The position numbers and the translations under genes were made by a program. This document shows, piece after piece, positions 15,402-23,003 of a stretch of DNA of 35,172 bases. This stretch comes from a virus: IMG/VR virus record IMGVR_UViG_3300001472_000063, positions 1 through 35,172 of that record; one strand, 5' to 3'. Positions within the stretch are counted from its first letter, which is position 1. Every line of letters begins with the position of its first letter. The notes beneath the pieces were generated by a model that worked only from the letters and a program-made list of their open reading frames with translations, did no database searches and was not told the origin of the DNA.

Positions 15402-16603
15402 TAACGGGTCCTCGCCATATTTGCTTGTGAGAAGTTTTTACGATTAACTAATTTAACATCGCCGCCCACTACATAACCTTCACCACCAGCTCTTCCATCA
15501 GTTGTTGCTGTAATGTCTGCTGGTTGTTGATCTAGTTGATCAATAATATCATTCTTTACTTTCATAACATCACTAATAATTTTGAATACTGCTAGGAAAG
15601 CCTTTTCATGTTGTTGTATGTACTCCAACAATCTGCTCTTCTTCTTAGCACTAATTTTTGCATTACCTTCTACCCATTGTATAAAGTTTCCGCCTAAGCC
15701 ATCTAGTGTGCCTGCTTTTGTTTGATTGTTAATATAATCATATAGCATATTACTAAAGTTCTTCATTTGTAATTCTGCTGGAACGTCAAACATTGCATCA
15801 ATTTGATTTGAATTACTACTAACAAATGATTCCAGCTGATCTAATCCCGCCGCATCTATTTGTGCAGGGTGTGTAACTACTACTGGTGGAACTACTAGTA
15901 ACCCACTACTAATAAACTTAGTTGCATCTACTTTGCCTGTATTACCATCTAAATCAATATAAGCATGTAGTACAACACCAGCGGTTGAGTCTGAAATTTG
16001 TTGTCCAATTCTACTGTTAGGGTCTACACTATACTTTGTAGTATTAGGTGCGAACACTAAGCGTCCTTTTTCCATTGGTGGAGTTGTATAATACAACAGA
16101 TCACCATGTACAAAGCCTCTATAGTCTGCAGGAGTGGCATTTTCAAATTCACTCCATACATTTCTCATACGTTCTGCAAAATCTTTTCTGCCTTGGATAT
16201 CTTTTGCAGTTGCATCTGGTTTTTGTTTTCTATTAAGAAACATACTAGCTAACTGATCTGCACTTGTTACCCTACCATTATATGTTGTAGCACCGAAGCC
16301 ACTTTTATCTGTAAGTATAAACTCACCTGCTTCATTACGCCCAAATATAACTGCTGGAGAACCGTCCCATTTAATAGTTGCATCACCAGGACTTGATTCC
16401 ATTTTACGCAGAGTCATTAAACTACGTTTTGCTCCTTCACTGCCGTCCCAAAGAATTAAATCTTCAACGTGTTGAATACGAGCTGCCTCTGATAATTTTT
16501 TTGGTTCCACACGGTATAGGTTATCAGGCTGAATTAAACGTTGCATTCTACTATTACGGCTACGTCTCTTTTTTGAACCTGCTAAGATGTCTTCTATCTT
16601 CAT
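15401..16603 (-). CDS. Putative nucleotidyltransferase-fold (RNA/DNA ligase-like) protein
   Basis: This 400-aa protein shows, in order, motifs resembling the covalent nucleotidyltransferase superfamily. These are Lys78-x-Asp80-Gly81 in TIKWDGSPAV (motif I), VHGDLLYY at about 165-172 (motif III, with Asp in place of Glu), GEGYVVGG at 374-381 (motif IV) and KLVNR at 384-388 (motif V). The N-terminal 45 residues are basic and the region 240-350 is a helical insert. If active, Lys78 would form a nucleotide adduct as in polynucleotide ligases. It sits in a late operon of structural genes, unlike T4 ligases. The adduct Lys and motif order are clear; ligase activity is inference. Confidence 0.6.
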   Translation of the reverse strand: MKIEDILAGSKKRRSRNSRMQRLIQPDNLYRVEPKKLSEAARIQHVEDLILWDGSEGAKRSLMTLRKMESSPGDATIKWDGSPAVIFGRNEAGEFILTDKSGFGATTYNGRVTSADQLASMFLNRKQKPDATAKDIQGRKDFAERMRNVWSEFENATPADYRGFVHGDLLYYTTPPMEKGRLVFAPNTTKYSVDPNSRIGQQISDSTAGVVLHAYIDLDGNTGKVDATKFISSGLLVVPPVVVTHPAQIDAAGLDQLESFVSSNSNQIDAMFDVPAELQMKNFSNMLYDYINNQTKAGTLDGLGGNFIQWVEGNAKISAKKKSRLLEYIQQHEKAFLAVFKIISDVMKVKNDIIDQLDQQPADITATTDGRAGGEGYVVGGDVKLVNRKNFSQANMARTR

Positions 16604-16606
16604 ACT

Positions 16607-16849
16607 TTAATCTCTAATCTTTTTAATTCCTCGCATAAACCTATCAGCATCTCTGTTCTTAATGCTTAACATTACACGTTTATGGAGGTCGGTAGCTACT
16701 TCTGAATCATACTGCTGATCAATCATTTCCAATAGATGAATGATACTACTAATTGCATTAACACCTCTACTCTCGAGTAGATTAGTTTTGTGTCTACTAG
16801 GAGCAATACTATTAATTTCTTCTAATAATGATCTTGTACGTTTTTTCAT
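16607..16849 (-). CDS. Hypothetical protein, 80 aa, basic and helical
   Basis: This small protein begins MKKRTRSLLEEINSIAPSR and ends SIKNRDADRFMRGIKKIRD, rich in Arg and Lys. It follows a late promoter with an AAGGA ribosome site and precedes the ligase-like gene by 3 bases. Charge and size would suit nucleic-acid or assembly contact, but no family is recognised. Confidence 0.6.
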   Translation of the reverse strand: MKKRTRSLLEEINSIAPSRHKTNLLESRGVNAISSIIHLLEMIDQQYDSEVATDLHKRVMLSIKNRDADRFMRGIKKIRD

Positions 16850-16870
16850 GACTAGTTTCCTTACTATGTG

Positions 16871-16878
16871 TATTTAGC
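16871..16878 (-). promoter_or_regulatory. Late promoter octamer GCTAAATA
   Basis: GCTAAATA on the minus strand lies 22 bases before ATG 16849, the same element and spacing as at 9268. It probably starts the four-gene operon 16849-14183. Confidence 0.6.
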
Positions 16879-16891
16879 TATTAATGATACT

Positions 16892-18295
16892 TTAGTCTTG
16901 CTTTTTAAGGATACTTCTCATCCTATCCACATTGCCTACTGCTTTTTCAACTGCCATATTTTCCGACAAATTGTTATCATGTCCTTTTAGTTGGGATTGT
17001 CTTTTAAGTTTATCGTGTATTGCACTTGTATTGTTCACCGGATTTGCATCAGCCTCATCATCATCTAAGTCTGTAATCCTTAAACCCTCTACATCAAAGT
17101 TTAGATCAACCTTTTGTCCCACACCAGCACTACTACGAGTCTTCATAAACTGTACTTGATATCTACCACGTTCTCTCATTGCATTACTAGTAAAGATACC
17201 AATAACATTGTCTGCTGTCTGGATTTTACTTAAACCACCACTAATATGCGAATGATCAAACTCTACTTCTTCAACTGCACTACGATTCAACTGTGAGGCA
17301 GTTCCGAACAGTAGCTGATGCTCGACAGCAAAGTTACGCAATTCCTCACTTACAAACTTGTCCTTAATAAACAAGTCGCTAGGCGGAACCTTACGTTGTG
17401 CTGGCATCATTAGATCCAAATAGTCAACTAACATTGCATCAATCCTAATGTTGTTCTTAACCTCAAACTCTTTCATATAACTGTTTAGATCATTAACAGT
17501 AATACCACTGGGTAACTGTACAATTTGTAGTACTCCAGCTTTCTTACCTGCCATACGAACTTTTAAATCTACATCACTAACATTACGGAACACTTCTTTT
17601 GTATTCATACCAGTAATCATACTATCAAGACGCATACTACATAGTTCTTCACTAAGCTCTAAACTAATATAGATAACATTATGTCCTTCTAATGCCCAGT
17701 TCAATGCTAAATTTTGTAGGAATAAACTTTTACCTCCACCACTAGCCGCCGCAAATATGTTTAGTTCACCTCTGTTAAAGCCACCATATAGTTTATGATC
17801 TATTGCTTTCCAGCCTGTGCTTGTGCCACCACGTGCTTGTCGTACTCTTTCAATACGTTCACTAGGCGATTCCCAATAATTAGTACCCATGTGTTTAGCA
17901 AGTCCAACCTGTACTGCATCTTTAACAAGTTTCTCGACAGCACCAAACTCACCCTTTTCCAATAAGTCAGTACTCTTTAGGATAGCACCTTCAAGAGCTT
18001 TTTGTTTACAGAAGTTTTCAAACTCATCTGCAAACCATTCTTTATGTCTATCATCTACATCAGGGATACCTGCAAGTTCTAATCCTGTTGTTGCAATTAT
18101 TTGTTCACGTTTAGGCAAAGCACCATATTCATTAGCATGTTCTTGTATAAACTCAACACTCTTTCTAAGTGTTCTATCAAAATACTCTGGACTCATAATG
18201 TTATTAACACGGACAAATAAGTCTTGATCCTGTGCTAGGAATTCTACAAATAGTTTCTGTACCTCTAATCCATAGTCTTTGTGTTCTGTGTTCAT
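16892..18295 (-). CDS. 41: Replicative DNA helicase (T4 gp41-like, DnaB family)
   Basis: This 467-aa DnaB/RecA-fold helicase has an N-terminal helical domain (1-130), a linker (SERIERVRQARGGTSTGWK) and an ATPase domain. Walker A is at 183-190 (AASGGGKS, Lys189), with a Walker B-like MLVDYLDLM around 294 and FMKTRSSAG in the arginine-finger region. In T4-like replisomes gp41 hexamers unwind the fork 5'-3' and bind the gp61 primase, whose gene lies 7 bases upstream. The ATG at 18295 has AGGG just before it. The acidic C-terminal tail after 400 may contact partners. Confidence 0.95.
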   Translation of the reverse strand: MNTEHKDYGLEVQKLFVEFLAQDQDLFVRVNNIMSPEYFDRTLRKSVEFIQEHANEYGALPKREQIIATTGLELAGIPDVDDRHKEWFADEFENFCKQKALEGAILKSTDLLEKGEFGAVEKLVKDAVQVGLAKHMGTNYWESPSERIERVRQARGGTSTGWKAIDHKLYGGFNRGELNIFAAASGGGKSLFLQNLALNWALEGHNVIYISLELSEELCSMRLDSMITGMNTKEVFRNVSDVDLKVRMAGKKAGVLQIVQLPSGITVNDLNSYMKEFEVKNNIRIDAMLVDYLDLMMPAQRKVPPSDLFIKDKFVSEELRNFAVEHQLLFGTASQLNRSAVEEVEFDHSHISGGLSKIQTADNVIGIFTSNAMRERGRYQVQFMKTRSSAGVGQKVDLNFDVEGLRITDLDDDEADANPVNNTSAIHDKLKRQSQLKGHDNNLSENMAVEKAVGNVDRMRSILKKQD

Positions 18296-18302
18296 ATTTC
18301 CC

Positions 18303-19319
18303 TCACTTACAATATTTCTGTGCCAGTAGTTTTATCTTAGTTGGATTGCTTATAGCACCGTCTAGGATACTACGAACTGTGAACAATCTACCATATCGTT
18401 CCAGAGCATCTCCGGCGTCCTTACAATCAGTCCATTCAGGAAAACTAACACTCCAACCTCTTTCGATTGCCGTGTTAACTGCCTTAATTCCTGCAAAATC
18501 TTTATCTGCCAATAGTATAACACGCTTCTGTAAGTTGTCAATAATATTGGCCTGATCATCATTTATACTATTGCTTCCAATAGCAATACCATCAGTTACA
18601 ATAGCATCTAATGGACCTTCAGTAACAATGACAATGTTTTTATCTTTTGTTTGTCTATCTAATCCGTATATAAAGTTATTCTTAGGTTGCTGATTATAAT
18701 ACTTAGGCATTCCTTCAGGTGGCTTGCCAATCCAACGTGCAGTATAACCTACAACCTTACCTTTATAATGAAACGGAATTATAAAGCGACTCTTCATTCT
18801 ACCCGGAGCCGAAGCCGGACTATACATAAATCTATCATCATCAATATTAAATCCACGACTATGTATATACTCTACTGCTTTTATAAAGTCTAAATGTACT
18901 TCACCTTTGTAATTATTAATTGGTTGGGCACCTTCAGGCAATGCCATTTCTTCCCAATCAATTACAATAGGAGTATTCCTTGCTTCTTTCCTCAGTAGGA
19001 TAGTAGCAACATCTTCTTCTCTTAATAACTCTAGTTGTAGTCTCTGTACATCACTCTCATCAGCACCAAACCGTAATAGTAGTCTTTTAACTTTATTACT
19101 GATACCTTTGCCAGGACTCCAGCCAGTCTTATAACCACAGTTAAAACAGTTATAACTAAACTTGTCGTCCTCAAAGCGAAATCCACCTCTACCTTTTATA
19201 TCAGGCCTTGATTCACCATTAACCACACACATGGGACAATTTCCATGAGTCCAGCCTGATGGGGAACTAGTCCAGCCGACAGGGAGAATAGATTTAACGT
19301 AGTTTGTTATTAAGCTCAT
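18303..19319 (-). CDS. 61: DNA primase (T4 gp61-like)
   Basis: This 338-aa primase has an N-terminal zinc-ribbon (Cys28-x-x-Cys31 in NCPMC, Cys58-x-x-Cys61 in NCFNC) and a TOPRIM catalytic core: Glu234 in VTEGPLDAI and Asp272-x-Asp274 in ADKDFAG. It makes RNA primers for lagging-strand synthesis with the gp41 helicase encoded next. The start at 19319 lies almost exactly at the predicted transcription start of a TTGACA promoter embedded in the 3' end of the preceding gene, so the message may be leaderless. Confidence 0.94.
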   Translation of the reverse strand: MSLITNYVKSILPVGWTSSPSGWTHGNCPMCVVNGESRPDIKGRGGFRFEDDKFSYNCFNCGYKTGWSPGKGISNKVKRLLLRFGADESDVQRLQLELLREEDVATILLRKEARNTPIVIDWEEMALPEGAQPINNYKGEVHLDFIKAVEYIHSRGFNIDDDRFMYSPASAPGRMKSRFIIPFHYKGKVVGYTARWIGKPPEGMPKYYNQQPKNNFIYGLDRQTKDKNIVIVTEGPLDAIVTDGIAIGSNSINDDQANIIDNLQKRVILLADKDFAGIKAVNTAIERGWSVSFPEWTDCKDAGDALERYGRLFTVRSILDGAISNPTKIKLLAQKYCK

Positions 19320-19325
19320 ACATAT

Positions 19326-19354
19326 ATACTACAGCCTTATTACAACTTTGTCAA
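19326..19354 (-). promoter_or_regulatory. Early-type promoter for primase-helicase
   Basis: TTGACA (19354-19349) and a weak TAGTAT (19331-19326) are 17 bases apart. The box lies inside the 3' end of the 275-aa gene. The predicted start coincides with ATG 19319. Confidence 0.5.
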
Positions 19355-20156
19355 CCGTTCCAGTTGCTCCAGTCTTTTGCCAATTAAATCTTACATAATA
19401 TAAGTTTGATGTGACTGTAAAAGGTTCAATGCCAGTAAATGCATTGAATTGGTAGAAATCGGTTGCCGCACCTAGTTCTAAATCAAACCAGTCTGAGTCA
19501 TCTGGATAGGGACTTGTTGAACCCTGTAAGTAGAACTTGCCAGTGTAACCTGTGCAATAGACAGCAAACGTAATTAGACCTTGTACTTTTTGATAGTGCT
19601 TAGGCCCGTTTAGTTTTTCACCAATATTATTAGTTGTGCCGTCATATAACCATGTTGTGGTTGTTTGTGTAGTAAGTGGAACACTAAATGCATCTTCACT
19701 AATTTCAACAGTTAGTGTAGGTCGCATGTTAGTATCAGCAAAGAGTGGAAGTACTAAACCTTCGTTATTTGTGTACGTTAATACAAGATCATATAATCCT
19801 GAAATTGCATCAGCAATATCACTGCTTTTCAATACAAGTTTACATGTGCCTAAATCATAGTCTGTAATAGTACATGCTTTTGCCACAATAGTATTCTTAT
19901 TCTCTCTGAATATTAAACTAGCATTAATTGTTAGGTTATTAAGCATAATAGGTTTTCTATCTTGATTCTTAACGTAGAACCAAAACTCGTTATCTAAACC
20001 TTTGAATGCTTCTAACTTCCTATAGTTCAGAGGACTGTTAACTGTAGTTCCACGACTACTATTATACTGGCTTTGCCCTGTAGAAGTTCCGTGATCCTGT
20101 AGTGTATACAAATCGCCCGTCTGGCTTATGTTATAACTAGTACTGTAATTGCTCAT
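19329..20156 (-). CDS. Fibre- or neck-like virion structural protein, 275 aa
   Basis: A Ser/Thr/Tyr/Asn-rich N-terminus (MSNYSTSYNISQTGDLYTL) is followed by two beta-sandwich-like halves: LTINASLIFRENKN at about 75-88, and YCTGYTGKFYLQGSTSPY at about 201-218, which resembles a discoidin-like or carbohydrate-binding strand set. No catalytic motif is visible. It has a late octamer and an AAGGA ribosome site, so it is expressed late although it stands beside the primase-helicase pair. Probable virion protein of unknown position. Confidence 0.62.
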   Translation of the reverse strand: MSNYSTSYNISQTGDLYTLQDHGTSTGQSQYNSSRGTTVNSPLNYRKLEAFKGLDNEFWFYVKNQDRKPIMLNNLTINASLIFRENKNTIVAKACTITDYDLGTCKLVLKSSDIADAISGLYDLVLTYTNNEGLVLPLFADTNMRPTLTVEISEDAFSVPLTTQTTTTWLYDGTTNNIGEKLNGPKHYQKVQGLITFAVYCTGYTGKFYLQGSTSPYPDDSDWFDLELGAATDFYQFNAFTGIEPFTVTSNLYYVRFNWQKTGATGTVDKVVIRL

Positions 20157-20177
20157 CTAATGTTCCTTGTATATAAG

Positions 20178-20185
20178 TATTTATG
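20178..20185 (-). promoter_or_regulatory. Late promoter octamer CATAAATA
   Basis: CATAAATA on the minus strand lies 22 bases upstream of ATG 20156, with AAGGA between them. Confidence 0.65.
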
Positions 20186-20208
20186 CTCTCTGGCCTAAAA
20201 ATTTACTT

Positions 20209-20216
20209 GCTAAATA
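20209..20216 (+). promoter_or_regulatory. Late promoter octamer GCTAAATA (plus strand)
   Basis: GCTAAATA on the plus strand ends 8 bases before ATG 20225. With the minus-strand octamer at 20178-20185 it forms a divergent late promoter pair. The spacing would give an almost leaderless transcript, so the assignment is tentative. Confidence 0.45.
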
Positions 20217-20224
20217 GAAGTACA

Positions 20225-20596
20225 ATGATAACAAAGTATCAAGAATTTTTAGAGGAATATCCATTCCTGACTGTCATATCCTATGCCGGAAACGAATATA
20301 TCGGAATTATGCAGAATATAGATACTCAAATAGCGAGTATGTATGTCTACGAACGTCTTAAAGGCAGAGAAGAGAAGTCTTTATTCTTAGAGCTTGGTGA
20401 AGAATGGTGGTGGGAGACAAATCGTCGATTGCCAATTAACATTGCACTTTTAAATAGGTGGCCATTTAATTATTGTAGTCAAAGTTTTAATGTTAAACAG
20501 ATGGAGATTATTACTGGTCCCGAAGTACGTTTAAGTAACTCAATTACTAAACGTATTAAAAGACGAAGCATTAGTCTTGTGAAGAAGAGTCTCTAA
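20225..20596 (+). CDS. Hypothetical protein, 123 aa, only plus-strand gene
   Basis: I prefer ATG 20225 (MITKYQEFLEEYPFLTVISY) to ATG 20183, because the upstream reading runs through both late promoter octamers. The protein has a strand-rich core (GNEYIGIMQNIDTQIASMYVY), a Trp cluster (EEWWWETNRR) and a very basic C-terminus (KRIKRRSISLVKKS). It looks like a small RNA- or DNA-contacting protein, but no family is recognised. Its 3' end overlaps the convergent mini-DnaE gene by 26 bases. Confidence 0.68.
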   Translation: MITKYQEFLEEYPFLTVISYAGNEYIGIMQNIDTQIASMYVYERLKGREEKSLFLELGEEWWWETNRRLPINIALLNRWPFNYCSQSFNVKQMEIITGPEVRLSNSITKRIKRRSISLVKKSL

Positions 20597-21155
20597 CTAA
20601 CTTATTCAGTTGTAAAATAATTGCCATTGCATAGGCGTGTGCATGAGCCTTCTTGAAGAAGTAAGAGTCGTCTGTTGGCTTAATCCATACACTACTAAAA
20701 ACTGTGTTCCAGTCTTTACCAACTAGATGTCTCTTAGCAGGACGGATAATTGCAAGTACTGCCGCCAACTGTTCAAGACTTTTGGGTTGCATACGTTTCA
20801 CTACCTCAAAGTGATTATGTATATGAAAGCATTGCTTTACTATCTCTTGGTGATTCAGTAGATCCCATTGCACAGGCATATCTAGAAGTTTATCTAGTTC
20901 CTGTTTACTTTCAATTCCCTCATATATATTCACATTAAGTACATCAATCTTAAAGTAACCTAGATTTTCTGCGTCCTTATGATCTATTGTACACAAGTCT
21001 GTAAATGGATTTGTGGGTACTTCATGAAAGTAAACACCTGTATTGTGCTTAACTTGTTTTCCGTCCCTTGCAATCATTCCAGGAGTATTCTTAATCATAG
21101 TCAATAGTTTATTTCTATTGGCTACATCAATATCAATATCTGTATTTACAATCAT
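20571..21155 (-). CDS. Miniature DNA polymerase III alpha (DnaE)-like palm protein
   Basis: This 194-aa protein follows the bacterial DnaE palm/fingers motif order in condensed form. TDIDIDVANRNKLL (residues 5-18) matches PDFDVDF...RD with catalytic Asp8 and Asp10. KHNTGV (36-41) matches KHAGGVV. GYFKIDVLNV (66-75) matches VKFDFLGL with the third Asp, Asp71. KRMQPKSLEQLAAVLAIIRPA (120-140) matches [21 protein letters not shown], and FFKKAHAHAYAM (166-177) matches FNKSHSAAYAL. PHP, OB, clamp- and tau-binding regions are absent. It ends the uvsW operon (ATGA overlap). Motif homology looks strong; polymerase activity, decoy or regulatory role is open. Confidence 0.8.
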   Translation of the reverse strand: MIVNTDIDIDVANRNKLLTMIKNTPGMIARDGKQVKHNTGVYFHEVPTNPFTDLCTIDHKDAENLGYFKIDVLNVNIYEGIESKQELDKLLDMPVQWDLLNHQEIVKQCFHIHNHFEVVKRMQPKSLEQLAAVLAIIRPAKRHLVGKDWNTVFSSVWIKPTDDSYFFKKAHAHAYAMAIILQLNKLVRDSSSQD

Positions 21156-21868
21156 CTAGCTATTCCTAACACTCTTAACATCAGTAGTTTGTCGTATGCA
21201 TCTTTCCAACCAGTTACTTCAATGGCTGCACCTTTATCTATTTCCTGTGCTAATGGATAATCATTTCCATCTGGATCCATTCTATCTCCCATAAAGTATA
21301 ACACATCATCATATGTAAAGTCACGAACTATCTGACTTTTATCACAGTTTTTTGGATATATATCAATACCAGTTTCACCGCCAGGCTGTGCTTTTAGTTT
21401 TTTAAACTTGGCATTAAATGCCTTTGCTATTGTGTTACGCTCATTCTTTTTGTTATCCCACTTTACATATTCAGCACGTTCTTCTATTGTAGCATTACGT
21501 CCAACTATACTAAAGTTTACCATGCCTGTTCTATGCTCAAAATGTAATCCAGTTCTCAATTCAAAATTACTTGCATCTAATTGTTCCTGTAGCCACTTCT
21601 TTGCCGGTCTAGACAGTTTCCAAGTATTTGTAAATATGTTTTTATCACGTTGCCATACATCATTACCACTACAATTATATACAGTATGACATCTGTCGTA
21701 TAAGTCTTTGCCTATCTGTTCAACTGTCTTTGGTTTATCACTACCTGTTACTAGATAGACTTTATTTCTCATTGCAAACTCTATTAGAAACTGCTTAAAT
21801 CCTAGATTGATCTCTCCTCTACTTGGTGTTAGTGTTCCGTCTACATCGAAAATAAAGTGGTTGTTCAT
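21152..21868 (-). CDS. HAD-fold sugar-phosphate enzyme, eukaryotic phosphomannomutase-like
   Basis: The start is set at ATG 21868, which forms an ATGA overlap with the previous gene. The 238-aa HAD enzyme has motif I Asp8-x-Asp10 in FDVDGTLTPSR, motif II TGSD (41-44), a Lys at about 177 in NCDKSQ, and a final MGDRMDPDGND. The middle (TGMVNFSIVGRNATIEERAEY) and the GGETGIDIYPKN stretch follow eukaryotic-type PMM, which interconverts mannose-6-P and mannose-1-P, more closely than generic phosphatases. It may supply sugar nucleotides for glycosylation or be a phosphatase derived from PMM. The PMM-type fold is well supported; the substrate is not. Confidence 0.78.
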   Translation of the reverse strand: MNNHFIFDVDGTLTPSRGEINLGFKQFLIEFAMRNKVYLVTGSDKPKTVEQIGKDLYDRCHTVYNCSGNDVWQRDKNIFTNTWKLSRPAKKWLQEQLDASNFELRTGLHFEHRTGMVNFSIVGRNATIEERAEYVKWDNKKNERNTIAKAFNAKFKKLKAQPGGETGIDIYPKNCDKSQIVRDFTYDDVLYFMGDRMDPDGNDYPLAQEIDKGAAIEVTGWKDAYDKLLMLRVLGIAR

Positions 21869-22539
21869 GATAAGTGTGCCTTTTTTAACAATTGTTTTAC
21901 CCAATCAAAGTCTTTCTCAAACCTTTTCATTTTAATTTGCCATACATGTGGGTCTATGTATTCAATGATCATTTTAATTTGTTCTTCATTAAGGCGATCA
22001 AGTAATGATTGAGCCCTGTTACTCGCATATAATACCCACGGACTAATTTTTCCACTGCATATATGGAATACTGCCAGATTACTCGGTACTGCGTCAAAAT
22101 AATTATTCCATTCGTTAGCATTATCTTCTCCCCAATCCTGCATAAAGAGTATAGTACGTTCTACTGCTCTATCACAACTTTCACTTTTAAGTCTTTCTTT
22201 AATCCATGTATTAAAGTTTCTATCACTACACCATCTATCAATAGCAATATTGTTTTTTAGTAACCATTTTGTGTATACTGGCACATCATCTATCTTAAGA
22301 TCAATACAATAACTACCAAACTTTACAAATGCAGTATAGTATTGACTACCTGAAAAATCCTCATATGACTTTTCTTTTTTACTGTTGGTTCCTATCCTAT
22401 AGAATAACTGATAACTACGGAATGCTAGTTGTACATGCTTACTGTCTTTTTGTTGAAACCTACGTTTAGGCTCACAGACATGTACTGCAAGAGTGCCTTC
22501 TCTTTTAAAAGTCTTGTTACAGTACTCACATTTAAACAT
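21865..22539 (-). CDS. Zinc-finger-containing hypothetical protein, 224 aa
   Basis: The N-terminus is a short C2H2/C2HC-type finger: Cys4-x-x-Cys7 (FKCEYCNKTF) and His20-x-Cys22 (LAVHVCEPKRR). The remaining 195 residues are helical and charged with many Trp and Tyr (SEDFSGSQYYTAF-like, ISPWVLYAS), and no enzyme motif is seen. The gene lies inside the uvsW operon with 1- and 4-base overlaps, so a DNA- or RNA-handling role is plausible. I cannot name a function. Confidence 0.65.
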   Translation of the reverse strand: MFKCEYCNKTFKREGTLAVHVCEPKRRFQQKDSKHVQLAFRSYQLFYRIGTNSKKEKSYEDFSGSQYYTAFVKFGSYCIDLKIDDVPVYTKWLLKNNIAIDRWCSDRNFNTWIKERLKSESCDRAVERTILFMQDWGEDNANEWNNYFDAVPSNLAVFHICSGKISPWVLYASNRAQSLLDRLNEEQIKMIIEYIDPHVWQIKMKRFEKDFDWVKQLLKKAHLS

Positions 22540-23003
22540 TACTTTAATAACTTTTTAATATCTTTTTTCTCTAATCCATACTGCTCTAGTATATCTGTGA
22601 TCTCATCTTTGTCATATTGTAATAGGAATATGGCAAGTTCATCATCATTATATTCAGGGTGTTTGTCTTTAAAAAACTTAAACAACGGCTTATCAGTACC
22701 TTTTTTGCCTGGAGCAATCCATGGATGATACTGTATCTTACCTAACCCTACTGCTTGTAGTAACTGGTATTGTAGCTCTGGATGATGTCTTAGTGTATTG
22801 AAGTGTACATTAACAAGCTCATTAGTCCATTCAAGATAATGTTCCTCGAAGTCTTTAATGCCGTGTTTAACACTACTTGCATATCGCATCAATACCCATA
22901 TACCAACCTTCTTCTTCTCTTCGTCAGTTAGACTTTTATACCAAGTTCTATCCTTAACATCAATAGAACGCATCTCTTCTTTAATTGTTAATTTTGCGTT
23001 CAT
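22539..23003 (-). CDS. Hypothetical protein, 154 aa, helical
   Basis: This all-helical protein contains VGIWVLMRYASSVKHG (about 33-48), a LVNVHFNTLRHHPELQYQLL block (about 63-82) and IQYHPWIAP. It ends in a tandem of acidic/lysine helices (LEQYGLEKKDIKKLLK). It is translationally coupled to the SufE-like gene (ATGA) and the zinc-finger gene (TAATG). Clamp-loader small subunits in T4-like phages are also small helical proteins, but I see no diagnostic match and gp44 is not adjacent. Function unknown. Confidence 0.62.
   Translation of the reverse strand: MNAKLTIKEEMRSIDVKDRTWYKSLTDEEKKKVGIWVLMRYASSVKHGIKDFEEHYLEWTNELVNVHFNTLRHHPELQYQLLQAVGLGKIQYHPWIAPGKKGTDKPLFKFFKDKHPEYNDDELAIFLLQYDKDEITDILEQYGLEKKDIKKLLK

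Noticed and set aside
22539-23003. Clamp-loader small subunit gp62
   Set aside because: Size and helical nature fit, but no diagnostic motif is recognised and gp44 is not adjacent.
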